Assembly: GCA_934140155.1 (NCBI GenBank)
Contig: CAKPBC010000009.1
Coordinates: 5,348-69,347, forward strand
DNA length: 64,000 bases
DNA from: an uncultured Bacilli bacterium
Lineage (GTDB): Bacteria > Bacillota_I > Bacilli_A > RFN20 > CAG-826
Direction of reading: 5' to 3'
The notes under the pieces were generated by a model that was not told the DNA's origin, did no database searches, and worked only from the letters and a program-made list of their open reading frames with translations. The translations under genes and the position numbers were made by a program. Position 1 is the first letter of the stretch. Every line of letters begins with the position of its first letter. Below are positions 41,612 through 51,050 of the stretch, piece by piece.

Positions 41612-43837
41612 ATGAAAAAGAAAATATTATTTAGCGTGGCTTTAGCTAGTTTAGTTCTTGGTAGTGGTATTGTTTCTTTAAGTAACGAAAAAGAAAACTT
41701 AAAAGATTTTGCTTATGATACTTTTAATGCCGCTAAAGGTGTAAGTATTAAAAATGCTAGAAGAACTAATCAAAGTGTTGAAAATTCGACAATTTATGCT
41801 CAAGTTGCAACTAAAGATGGTGTAGATTATTTAAGATTTGCTACCGCTATTAAAGGAGATATAAATAGTGTTAGTTATAATCGTACAATTGTCGCAACAG
41901 GTGCATCAAAAGATAAAACTATTACCACAGTTTATAAAAGCATTAGTGCAAAAAATAGTGAAAGTGCAGATGCATTATCTGTTTTTTATACTGAAAATGG
42001 TTCACTTACTGATTTAGCTTTATCTTCAACGAAAGATTTCTATTGGGCTTGTTTTACAATTGCTTTTGAAACAGAAACATATAAAGAAAGTGATTTAAAT
42101 ATCAGTGTTAGTGTTAATGGCAACATAGTTGCTAGTAGAACAACATCTTTATATCGTGTAAAAAATTATTATGAAGATCCAAATATTGAGTTAGGTACTT
42201 TTTTAAGTAAAAATAATAGCAATAGTGTTGATGCTAACCTTGTTAGTCCATCTAGCGGAATTAAAGATGGATCTTATAAAATTCCACGTGGTGGAGTAAG
42301 TGATGGAGAATATGTTTATTATCCGCTTAATGTTATGGGTTCTAGAACATCAAAAATTATTAAATATAATTTCTTAACTAACAGTGTCGTAAAAGAAAGT
42401 GAAGTTATTAATTTAACATCAATTGATAAAGGAGAATGGTCTCAAACTGCTGGGAATTTATTTATCTACAAAGATTACATTTATCAAATTATGCAAGATG
42501 GTTCATTTAAAGTATTTAATAAAGATTTAGAAGAAATGAATTTAGAAAATAAATTAAGTCTTTCTTTACCATCATCTGGAAAAATTTATGATGTTGAATA
42601 TAATGCAAAATTAAATAAATTTGTCATCGCTACAAGAGATAAAAAAATATATTTTGCTAATGAAAACGCTGGAAACATTACTGTTGATAGTACTTCTTAC
42701 CCGGTAAAGTTAGATGCAAACTATGCATTTAATGACATAACATCCGATGATGAATATATTTATGTTATTGGCGGACAAGATAATGTAACTCAAGCATGTA
42801 TTTATGTTTATGACTGGAATGGTAATGATGTTACTAAAGTGATTACTAATGCTGCGAATGAAAAATTTACATCAAATGTAAATATTCAAGGAATGATAAT
42901 TCATAACAATCATTATTATATTTCACTTTCAAGATTTAATAACGAAGGACTCTTTATTTATGAATTATTATTTAAACAAACTAGCAGTATTGAATCTAAA
43001 TATACTTTTGATGAAACTGTTGAGTATATGAACTTAGCAAATAAATCAGAAGAAGATGTAGTTGCCGCTAATTATAAACAATTAAATGAAACACAGATTA
43101 TGGAAAAAATTAAAGTAGAAGATAAAGACATAGATTTCTTTTCATTAAGAGGAGCGGCAATTGATGGTAATTATCTTTACTTACCTTTAACTAATAATGG
43201 TGCACAAAAAATGATAATTGCAAAATATGATTTAGCAGCAAACAAAGTTATTAAGTATTCTGATGTCCTTGTACTTGGTGCAAAATCATCTTGGGGCAAA
43301 AATCCAGGAAATCTATTTATAGTAAATGATACAATTTATGTAGTTAAAAAAGATGGCTTATTAGCATTAGATAAAGAATTAAATGTAGTTGAAAGCAAAT
43401 TAAATATTGATTTTGGTAATACAGCAAACAATTTACTTTCTATTCAATATAACGAAAAATTAAATAAATTCGCAATTTTAGATGGATACTACAATTTGTA
43501 TTTTGCCGAAAATGGGAAAAAAGCGACTTGGATTGCTAAGTTAAAATTTAGTTCCTTTGTTACTGCAATTGAAAGCCTTTCTTCTACAGACAAATACATT
43601 TATAGTATTGCTAAAAAAGATGGATTAGCGGGTGCGGAAATAAATGTACTAGATTGGAACGGCAATGTTATAAGAAGCAATGTTAAATTTAGTGGTAGCG
43701 TCGAATCAAAATGGGTTTCTGACACTTCTTATAATGTACAAAATATCATTGTTAATGGTAGTAAAACATATGTATTAGGCTTGAATTTCAGCAGCGCAAA
43801 AGGTGCATATATATTTGAAACCACCTTTGGATTTTAG
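41612..43837 (+). CDS. Secreted beta-propeller-like protein, cassette copy 2
   Basis: 741 residues, paralogue of 26647-28851. A signal peptide (KKKILFSVALASLVLGSGIV) leads to the shared beta domain (YLRFATAIKGD, DFYWACFTIAFE, LNISVSVNGNIVASRTTSL) and two propeller-like arrays (about 215-450 and 495-741). Strand motifs recur: GGVSDGEYVYYPL, KIIKYNFLTNSVVKES, GNLFIYKDYIYQI, DGSFKVFNKDLEE, YIYVIGGQDN, IYVYDWNGND, with second-array counterparts LYLPLTNNGAQ, GNLFIVNDTIYVV, INVLDWNGN. It has no anchor. Probably a secreted partner of the GH3 enzyme encoded 23 bases downstream (inference). Confidence 0.8.
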   Translation: MKKKILFSVALASLVLGSGIVSLSNEKENLKDFAYDTFNAAKGVSIKNARRTNQSVENSTIYAQVATKDGVDYLRFATAIKGDINSVSYNRTIVATGASKDKTITTVYKSISAKNSESADALSVFYTENGSLTDLALSSTKDFYWACFTIAFETETYKESDLNISVSVNGNIVASRTTSLYRVKNYYEDPNIELGTFLSKNNSNSVDANLVSPSSGIKDGSYKIPRGGVSDGEYVYYPLNVMGSRTSKIIKYNFLTNSVVKESEVINLTSIDKGEWSQTAGNLFIYKDYIYQIMQDGSFKVFNKDLEEMNLENKLSLSLPSSGKIYDVEYNAKLNKFVIATRDKKIYFANENAGNITVDSTSYPVKLDANYAFNDITSDDEYIYVIGGQDNVTQACIYVYDWNGNDVTKVITNAANEKFTSNVNIQGMIIHNNHYYISLSRFNNEGLFIYELLFKQTSSIESKYTFDETVEYMNLANKSEEDVVAANYKQLNETQIMEKIKVEDKDIDFFSLRGAAIDGNYLYLPLTNNGAQKMIIAKYDLAANKVIKYSDVLVLGAKSSWGKNPGNLFIVNDTIYVVKKDGLLALDKELNVVESKLNIDFGNTANNLLSIQYNEKLNKFAILDGYYNLYFAENGKKATWIAKLKFSSFVTAIESLSSTDKYIYSIAKKDGLAGAEINVLDWNGNVIRSNVKFSGSVESKWVSDTSYNVQNIIVNGSKTYVLGLNFSSAKGAYIFETTFGF

Positions 43838-43860
43838 TAAAATTAAAATGGAGTTAAAAA

Positions 43861-46800
43861 ATGAAAAAAAGAGTTAAATTAATCGTTAATTTCGCGGGAA
43901 TGATTGTCCTTGCATCAGCAACAGTCATTGGAAATGTAGTATGTAATATTTTCGAATCACAAATTAATAGTTACTTGTGTCCGCCAATTTCTAATAACAA
44001 AAGTAATTCTACTGAGAGCGCTAGCGGGGAAGACTTAGTAAAAGAAATTGTAATGGAAGGTGCGGTATTAGCCAAAAATGATGGCGTATTACCATTAAGT
44101 AAATCTGACAATAATAAAATAAATATTTTTGGATGGAGTGTTACTGACTGGGTTATGGCTGGTGGAGGATCAGGTACTGTTTCTCCAAAAGATAATGATT
44201 GGAATAATACAGTTGATTTATTAAAAGCTTTTGATTTATATGAATATGGGGTTAGTTATAATCAAGACTTAATTGATGCATATTCTAAATTTCATAAACC
44301 ATTTCGTAATGTGGGCTTTGGACAAAGCGGCCAAAGAGGTAGAACTGATATTTTCGAACCAAAATTAAGTGATAAATCTGTATATAGTGATGAACTATTA
44401 GAAAATGCTAAAAATTATTCAGATACGGCTTTATTTGTTATTTCTAGAACAGGTCATGAATCAACAGATGTGAGTCCGGATTATATTAAAATTACAAATA
44501 CTGAAAAAGAAATGCTTACTTATTTAGGTGAGAATTATAAAAATGTCATTGTTTTAATTAATGCTTGTAACACAATGGTTCTTGATTTTGTTGATACAAT
44601 TCCAGGCATTGATGCTTGCTTAGTTGTGGGTGCAACTGGAACACATGGTGCTAGAGCAATACCTTATTTATTATATGGTGATAATAGTCCTTCGGGTCAT
44701 TTTGCCGATACTTATGCTTATGAGTTAGAAAGTAACGTTAATTATGATTATATTACTAATATTGGAAAATATACTAATGCTAATGAATATTTAGGCGATT
44801 TAGCGACTAAAAGCGATGCCTATATGGATTTTGTTGAAGGTATATATGTCGGTTATAAATGGTACGAGACCGCGGATAAAGAAGGCGTTTGGAATAATGC
44901 TAAATACACTCGTAAAGTATTAGACGGAGAAGGACAAGAAGTTACTTTAAATGGTTATGATAGTGTTGTTCAATATCCATTTGGCTATGGCTTGTCATAT
45001 ACAAAATTTGAATGGAGTAATCCAGTAATTACTGTTAAAGATAAAGATGGAAAAGAAATAACAAACGGAACATTTACTGATGAAAGTAAAATTACTATTG
45101 ATGTCACAGTGAAAAACATTGGAGAAGTTGCTGGTAAAGATGTTGTTCAAGTTTATTTAACTGCACCATATAAAGATGGACAAATCGAGAAATCTTATGT
45201 TAGCTTAGTGGGTTATGAAAAAACTATTAAGTTAGAACCACAAAGCGAACAAAAAGTAAGTATTGAAATCGATCCTAATGATTTTACTTCTTACGATTGC
45301 TATGATAAAAATGAAAATGGATTTAAGGGATATGAATTAGAAAGTGGAGACTATGAACTTAAATTAATGACTGATTCACATCATTTAAAAGAAATGTCTA
45401 AAAATACTTTTGCTTTAAAAGTAGAAGATACAATTAAAGTTAGTAAAGATAAAGCAACAGGTGCAGAAGTAAGTAATAAGTTTACTTATCCAACTGCATA
45501 TGATGGATATTCTTTAGATGGTAATAATGGCGATGAAAATGCTAATATTCCATTTATTTCTAGAAATAATCTACCAGATCCTTATGAATTTAAAAGAGGA
45601 GAGAATCGTAAAGTTACCGCTAGTATTGCTAAAAAAGTAAAAATTACTCAAGAACTAGGCGATGAATGGGATAACGCCACTACAGATGTATTTGGTAAGG
45701 AAGTTGACCAAACTAAAGAAAAATGGGGACAAACAAATACTTCCTACAAATTAGCGGAAAACGGACGTATTACCGAATTAGGTTATGAATTAGGGGCAAA
45801 TTATGATGATGCAAGATGGAATGACTTATTAAATCAATTAAAGATTGGTTCTGCAACTAACTTAGTAGGTAATGGCTATTCAATTACAAGAATTAACGAA
45901 ATTGGTCTACCAAGTTTATCAGCATACGATGGACCACTTCAAATTAAAGGATATAACCCAGGTGTTGATGGAAAAGTTGGTAATGGTTATACATCTAACA
46001 CAGTATTAGCTCAAACATTCAATAAGAAATTAGCACTAGAATGGGGCGTTTCTTATGGTACGGATTGCGTTAATTTAAATGTTGCTAGTGCATGGGCACC
46101 AGGAACAAATATTCATCGTACCCCAATTGGTGGACGTAACTTTGAATATTATAGTGAAGATCCATTCTTATCTTCAACAATGGTAGTAAATGCTATTACT
46201 GGTTTACAAAGAACAGGTACTTTCCCTTATTTAAAACATTTTGCTTTAAATCCAACCGAAAATCACCGTAATTATTTATATAACTGGTGTACGGAACAAA
46301 CATTAAGAGAAACATATTTAAAATCTTTCCAAAAAGCAATTGAAGTTGCCGATTGTATGGGACTTATGACTTCTTATGGAAGAATTGGAATTTGTTATAC
46401 TGGAGGTAGTGAGGCTCTTATTGAAGGAGTTGCACGCCAAGAATGGGGATTCAAAGGTGTAATAGTCACTGACTATTCTTACGATAATAAGTTTATGAAT
46501 ATTGACCATGGCTTACGTGCTGGTAATGACTTAGGTATGGGCTCGAAACTTAATTATATGGGTGCAGATTATAGCTTTAATTATAGTGATAGTGCAACAC
46601 CAAGAATTCAAAAGCAACTTAAAAAAGCTGTTAAACATGCATGCTTTGCTTATGCACATACCCAAGTAATTAATAAAAATTGGAATGAGTATATTAAAGA
46701 TCATCCAGATGAAGGTAAGACTATTGATAGTGCTGTTATCATTGATTCTTGGAACTGGTGGAAGCCAACTATTGTCGCATTTGATATTATGGTTGGATGT

Positions 46801-46881
46801 GGCATAGCTATTTGGGCTTATGAAACAATTCGTAAAAAAAGTTGGTTTGAAAATAATAAGGAGGATAACACAAATGAATAA
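43861..46881 (+). CDS. Membrane-anchored, circularly permuted GH3 glycosidase, cassette copy 2
   Basis: 1006 residues, paralogue of 28860-31826 with the same reversed order: N-terminal helix (about 8-30), GH3 C-type domain (EGAVLAKNDGVLPLS, GGGSGTVSP), YPFGYGLSYTKFEW (about 370), fibronectin-III-like domain, then the catalytic barrel (SAYDGPLQIKG, GGRNFEYYSEDPF, KHFALNPTEN, GGSEALIEGV). The likely nucleophile is Asp in GVIVTDYSYDN (near 869). A C-terminal helix (about 966-990, AFDIMVGCGIAIWAYE) anchors the end. Differences from copy 1 around the active site (for example EYSEDPF against EYFSEDTF contexts) may reflect another linkage or sugar. The stop overlaps the next gene's start by eight bases. 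Confidence 0.92.
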   Translation: MKKRVKLIVNFAGMIVLASATVIGNVVCNIFESQINSYLCPPISNNKSNSTESASGEDLVKEIVMEGAVLAKNDGVLPLSKSDNNKINIFGWSVTDWVMAGGGSGTVSPKDNDWNNTVDLLKAFDLYEYGVSYNQDLIDAYSKFHKPFRNVGFGQSGQRGRTDIFEPKLSDKSVYSDELLENAKNYSDTALFVISRTGHESTDVSPDYIKITNTEKEMLTYLGENYKNVIVLINACNTMVLDFVDTIPGIDACLVVGATGTHGARAIPYLLYGDNSPSGHFADTYAYELESNVNYDYITNIGKYTNANEYLGDLATKSDAYMDFVEGIYVGYKWYETADKEGVWNNAKYTRKVLDGEGQEVTLNGYDSVVQYPFGYGLSYTKFEWSNPVITVKDKDGKEITNGTFTDESKITIDVTVKNIGEVAGKDVVQVYLTAPYKDGQIEKSYVSLVGYEKTIKLEPQSEQKVSIEIDPNDFTSYDCYDKNENGFKGYELESGDYELKLMTDSHHLKEMSKNTFALKVEDTIKVSKDKATGAEVSNKFTYPTAYDGYSLDGNNGDENANIPFISRNNLPDPYEFKRGENRKVTASIAKKVKITQELGDEWDNATTDVFGKEVDQTKEKWGQTNTSYKLAENGRITELGYELGANYDDARWNDLLNQLKIGSATNLVGNGYSITRINEIGLPSLSAYDGPLQIKGYNPGVDGKVGNGYTSNTVLAQTFNKKLALEWGVSYGTDCVNLNVASAWAPGTNIHRTPIGGRNFEYYSEDPFLSSTMVVNAITGLQRTGTFPYLKHFALNPTENHRNYLYNWCTEQTLRETYLKSFQKAIEVADCMGLMTSYGRIGICYTGGSEALIEGVARQEWGFKGVIVTDYSYDNKFMNIDHGLRAGNDLGMGSKLNYMGADYSFNYSDSATPRIQKQLKKAVKHACFAYAHTQVINKNWNEYIKDHPDEGKTIDSAVIIDSWNWWKPTIVAFDIMVGCGIAIWAYETIRKKSWFENNKEDNTNE

Positions 46882-49800
46882 GAAAAAGATTATTGAAAAA
46901 GTTGTTATTTCTTCAGTTGTGGCAATTTGTGCTGGTGTTGCTATGGGACAAGTAATTAGTTCCAAAGTTGCTTACGATAAATATCGTTCTTCATTAGAAG
47001 AAGCAGAAAAAAATCGTGTTGGCAATCCAGAACTTGATTCTATTAGTGTTAAGTTAAAAGATGGTATTGGTTACTTTAAAAACGGCAAAGCTTCGCCAAA
47101 TAAAGATGATTTTGAAGTGCAAGCTAATTTCACAGTTAAAAACGGCGAGGATTATTCTTCTAATTTAACAAGTAAACAATTCAATATGGAAGTTAATAAA
47201 GATTTTGCTAATAATGGTGGAGAAATTAAATTCACATATTTAACGAAAGAAACAACAATTAATATATCTTTAAAAGATGTAATTCCAACTGGTTTAACAG
47301 TAACTAAAAATCCAAACATTATTAATTATGAAGAAGGTAAAACATTTGATCCTACTGGTATGGTTGTGGAAGTATTATATAATGATGGTTCAAAATTAAG
47401 TATTGATGCTTCTAAGTTAGTAGTGGACACTACAACACCTTTAAAAGTTAGTGACAAATCTTGGAATATTTCTTATAAATTTAATGGTGTTACTTTAAAT
47501 GGAAAAGTTAATATTTCTGTTTTGAAAAAAGGCGAATTTAGTGATGGAAAACTTATTGGTATTACTGTTTCAGCAGGTAAAGCGATAGCTTTTGCTGATG
47601 AACCAAGAGCTAATAGTAATTTAGATGATTTAGTTGTAATGGGTCAATTTGATTCTGGTAACTATGTACAATTAAACAAAGATCAATATGATATAGCGGA
47701 TAAAGAAGTTATTGTTGATTTTGGTAAAAAAACTAATTTATCAATTTGCGCTAAGGATAACAAACAAGTATTTTGTGAAGTTGAAACAGAAGTTGTTAAA
47801 CGTAATAAAGGCGAGAATGCCGTTATTAGTGGCGGTAATGTTTTATCCGCAACTACTTATAATTTCGTTAATAATGAATATGTTCCAAGTAATGTTATTA
47901 ATTATGTCGGTAATTTAAGCGATGGATCAACATTAAAATTTAATTTCCAATCTAAAAGTTATATTCGTGCTTCACTTAAATTAAGAGTGGCATCTAATTA
48001 TTTATTACTTGATGGAACTAACTATCATACAGAAGAATTACAACTTAATAAATTATTAGACATTAATGTTAACGGCGCTTCAAAAATAATTTCCAAAGAC
48101 AAAATTATTGAGCGTGTTGGTAATTCAAGCGACAAAAATAAACCATCCCAAGTTTATTATGATGTAGTTCTTAATGATGTATTTATTAAAGGCGGAAATA
48201 ACACGATTACCTTAAGTATTAAAGATAGTGGATTACGTAATTATGATGACACAATGGCTTCTATTAACATTGATTACCTAGATGTAATAATGCTAGAAGA
48301 TAAATCAATTAGTTTAGGTGAATATAATCAAATTACAACATCTAATAATCTAACTAAAGTAATAAATGCTAACAAATATTATGAAACAGATAAAAGTTTG
48401 GCACTATTAGCTAATAAAGATATACAAGGTGGATGTAGTGATGGTGAATATGGCTATTTCGCCACTAGTGGATTTGGCGGTGCTGGTACAAGAATTGTTA
48501 AATTTGATTTTACTACTAATGAAGTTATTAAAAATAGTGGAGAAGTAGATATTGGTTATGTTAAAGGTTCATGGCTAACTGATAGTAATAACTATAATAA
48601 ATTATTCTTTGAAAATGGAAAAATCGGAATATTTACTTTGGATAATAAAGTTTCTTATTACGATTCTACTACTTTAGAATTATTAGAAAAAGGAGTTGCT
48701 TTAGGTAGTAATAGCATTGATGCATCTTACAATGAATTTATTGAAGAGTATGCTGTTGTTGATAAATCATTTAATCTAAAATTCTACAATAAAGACAAAA
48801 ACACAATTATTGATAAAGGTGTAGCACTTAAATTCAATAAAAGTGGTTATACATTCCGTTCTATTTCTAGTGACGAAGACTATATTTATGCTGTTTATCG
48901 TGACAATAACGAGTCGGTTACTACGGCATTAATTGAAGTTTACGATTGGAATGGAGTAAGAGCTAAAGATGACTTAGTTATTGATTGTTCAAATGGCTTA
49001 TCTCAGTCCAATAATCGTACAGTTCAAAATATGGTATTCGTTAATGGAAGCACTTATTTAGTTGGACGTGCTTATAGTGGAAATAATAGAGGTATGTTTG
49101 CTAGCAAATTAACAATGTCATTAAATGAATTTTCAACATTTGATACTAGTTTATTAGGTGGATATGTTCAAAATGTTATGAAAGAAGGAAAAGATCCAGC
49201 ATTTACTAATCAAGTTTTAAGTAATTCTATTGCAATAAGTAAAGAATATGATGGTAAAAATGTAAACTTATTCTCTGTTGAAGGTGGATGCAGTGATGGA
49301 AAATATCTTTATTACGCTTTAACTAGTAACGGAAGACAATATGTCACAATCGTTAAATATGATTTAGATAAAAATGAAGTAATTGCTTCTTCAGATGTTC
49401 TTCAATTGTTTGAAAAATCAAGTTGGAGGGAAGATTGTAACTTATTCTATCAAAATGGTTTGATTTATCTAATCAATAATGAAAATGATACGATGAAAGC
49501 ATTTGATTCTAATACATTAACGTTAAGAAATGATATAAGTGCAATTAAGTTTGGTGATGAAAATTCAAATTATAGTAAAATAACTTCAGTTGGATATAAT
49601 GAATCTACTAAGAATTATGTCTTTAGTATTGGTGGAAAAATGTACATAACTGATGAAGATAAGAATGTTACCAACACTATTTCGCTAAAAGCAGAACACA
49701 CAAAAGATTTCTTTAAAGATTTTGCTTTGGCTCCAGATAGTGGTGCGGCGTTCCAAACTTTATATGCGGATAACGGATATATCTATGCATTATTCAACCA

Positions 49801-50017
49801 TAATGCTTGGTTAGCTAGTGAAATTCAAATATTTGACTGGTCAGGTAATAAAATTAAAACCGTTACTATAGAAGTTGACACTAACGATGTTTTAAATAAA
49901 GCAAATGGATCATATAATATCCAAAATTTAGTCGAATTAAACGGCAAGTTATATCTAAGTGTCTTATCTTTTGGTGGTAATAAAGGTTTATATTTATACG
50001 AAATAAGTTATAAATAG
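46874..50017 (+). CDS. Membrane-anchored Ig-like/beta-propeller protein, cassette copy 2
   Basis: 1047 residues from ATG 46874, which follows AAGGAGG and aligns with the start of the copy 1 paralogue; an upstream start at 46820 lies inside the GH3 gene. It has a signal anchor (about 8-30) and Ig-like modules (INYEEGKTFDPTGMVVEVLY, NDGSKLSIDASKLVVD). A beta-jelly-roll-like section follows, then two propeller-like arrays (about 520-760 and 800-1047; GGCSDGEYGYF, YIYAVYRDNNES, IEVYDWNGV, GGCSDGKYLYYAL, IQIFDWSGN). It is expected to display binding domains on the outer face next to the GH3 protein. It ends cassette copy 2. Confidence 0.85.
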   Translation: MNKKKIIEKVVISSVVAICAGVAMGQVISSKVAYDKYRSSLEEAEKNRVGNPELDSISVKLKDGIGYFKNGKASPNKDDFEVQANFTVKNGEDYSSNLTSKQFNMEVNKDFANNGGEIKFTYLTKETTINISLKDVIPTGLTVTKNPNIINYEEGKTFDPTGMVVEVLYNDGSKLSIDASKLVVDTTTPLKVSDKSWNISYKFNGVTLNGKVNISVLKKGEFSDGKLIGITVSAGKAIAFADEPRANSNLDDLVVMGQFDSGNYVQLNKDQYDIADKEVIVDFGKKTNLSICAKDNKQVFCEVETEVVKRNKGENAVISGGNVLSATTYNFVNNEYVPSNVINYVGNLSDGSTLKFNFQSKSYIRASLKLRVASNYLLLDGTNYHTEELQLNKLLDINVNGASKIISKDKIIERVGNSSDKNKPSQVYYDVVLNDVFIKGGNNTITLSIKDSGLRNYDDTMASINIDYLDVIMLEDKSISLGEYNQITTSNNLTKVINANKYYETDKSLALLANKDIQGGCSDGEYGYFATSGFGGAGTRIVKFDFTTNEVIKNSGEVDIGYVKGSWLTDSNNYNKLFFENGKIGIFTLDNKVSYYDSTTLELLEKGVALGSNSIDASYNEFIEEYAVVDKSFNLKFYNKDKNTIIDKGVALKFNKSGYTFRSISSDEDYIYAVYRDNNESVTTALIEVYDWNGVRAKDDLVIDCSNGLSQSNNRTVQNMVFVNGSTYLVGRAYSGNNRGMFASKLTMSLNEFSTFDTSLLGGYVQNVMKEGKDPAFTNQVLSNSIAISKEYDGKNVNLFSVEGGCSDGKYLYYALTSNGRQYVTIVKYDLDKNEVIASSDVLQLFEKSSWREDCNLFYQNGLIYLINNENDTMKAFDSNTLTLRNDISAIKFGDENSNYSKITSVGYNESTKNYVFSIGGKMYITDEDKNVTNTISLKAEHTKDFFKDFALAPDSGAAFQTLYADNGYIYALFNHNAWLASEIQIFDWSGNKIKTVTIEVDTNDVLNKANGSYNIQNLVELNGKLYLSVLSFGGNKGLYLYEISYK

Positions 50018-50024
50018 TTCTTAC

Positions 50025-50059
50025 AAAAGATGCGTTACATAAAAGTGATGCATCTTTTT
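50025..50059 (+). terminator. Terminator of cassette copy 2
   Basis: AAAAGATGC and GCATCTTTT form the stem over a 16-base loop; a T-run follows. Confidence 0.8.
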
Positions 50060-50066
50060 AAAAAAC

Positions 50067-50096
50067 TTAGATTTAGCTATGAAAATGTGTTACACT
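50067..50096 (+). promoter_or_regulatory. Candidate promoter of the HAD phosphatase gene
   Basis: TTAGAT, 18-bp spacer, extended -10 TGTTACACT, ending 20 bases before the start codon. Confidence 0.45.
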
Positions 50097-50115
50097 AGTG
50101 CAGGAGATTTAAGTT

Positions 50116-50916
50116 ATGAAATATTCCTTATTAGCGGTCGATATGGATGGAACATTATTAAATAGTAATAAAACTATTGATGAAGACACAATCAAAGCGA
50201 TTAATAGATTAGTTGACAATGATATTTTATTTGTTATTGCTACTGGACGTGCGCCACGCGCTATTTTAGAATATAAAAACATTATTTTTAATGCTCCAAT
50301 AATTTCTTATAATGGGGCATTAGTAATTGATGCTAAAACGCAAAAGATACTATATGAAAAAACTATGCTTTATGAAAGTGCAAAGTTAGTTTATGAACTA
50401 GGAAGTAAATTAAATGCGACAATGTGCATTTGGGCTAATAACATTTTATATACTAATGCCACAAATGAATTTATTGATTATTATAAATCCATTTATAAAA
50501 TTGAACCAATTTTTGTTCATGATTTTTCTTTGTTAAAAGAAAAAAATATTACAAAAATCGTATGGCTAGATAAACCAATTAACATTGAAAAATTTAAAGT
50601 AATTTGTGAAGATAAATTAAAAGTAGTGAATAGTTTTGTATCTGCACCTTATCTTTTAGAATTTGTCGATATTGAAGCCACAAAAGGAAATGCTTTAAAA
50701 TTCATTGGGGAATTTTATCACATTCCACAAAGTGAAATTGTCGCTATCGGGGATAGTTATAATGATTTAAGCATGATTGATTATGCTGGATTAGGAGTGG
50801 CAATGGATAATGCTTCTTTAGAAATAAAAAAACACGCCAATTACATTACGCTATCTAATGATAAAGGCGGAGTAAAACACGTTATTGATAATATTATTTT
50901 AAAAGTAAGTGTATAA
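50116..50916 (+). CDS. Cof-type HAD-superfamily phosphatase
   Basis: 266 residues, the usual length of Cof/YidA-type enzymes. HAD motif I is AVDMDGTLLNSNKTI (nucleophile and acid Asp), motif II FVIATGRAP, motif III the Lys in EATKGNALKF, and motif IV AIGDSYNDLSMIDYAGLG. A C2-type cap (about 85-185) lies between motifs II and III. Members dephosphorylate sugar phosphates, flavins or pyridoxal phosphate; the substrate cannot be assigned here. AGGAG precedes the ATG at 50116. The gene may share a transcript with 51051-55567 if the hairpin at 50974-51018 is read through. Confidence 0.9.
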   Translation: MKYSLLAVDMDGTLLNSNKTIDEDTIKAINRLVDNDILFVIATGRAPRAILEYKNIIFNAPIISYNGALVIDAKTQKILYEKTMLYESAKLVYELGSKLNATMCIWANNILYTNATNEFIDYYKSIYKIEPIFVHDFSLLKEKNITKIVWLDKPINIEKFKVICEDKLKVVNSFVSAPYLLEFVDIEATKGNALKFIGEFYHIPQSEIVAIGDSYNDLSMIDYAGLGVAMDNASLEIKKHANYITLSNDKGGVKHVIDNIILKVSV

Positions 50917-50973
50917 GATAAGATTTTTAAACTTCTAAACTATTATATAGTTTACACATTAAATATTAATATG

Positions 50974-51018
50974 ATAAACTTATGTTATAAAACGCATTAA
51001 CATAAGTTTATTTTTTTT
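50974..51018 (+). terminator. Strong intrinsic terminator/possible attenuator before the 51051 operon
   Basis: A 14-bp perfect stem ATAAACTTATGTTA/TAACATAAGTTTAT with a 10-base loop is followed by eight T residues. Only 32 bases separate it from the next start codon, too few for a full promoter. A smaller repeat TAAACTA-TTATA-TAGTTTA lies at about 50936-50954. Confidence 0.85.
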
Positions 51019-51050
51019 GTGCTTGCATTTGTTAAAAAGGAGAGATGACT

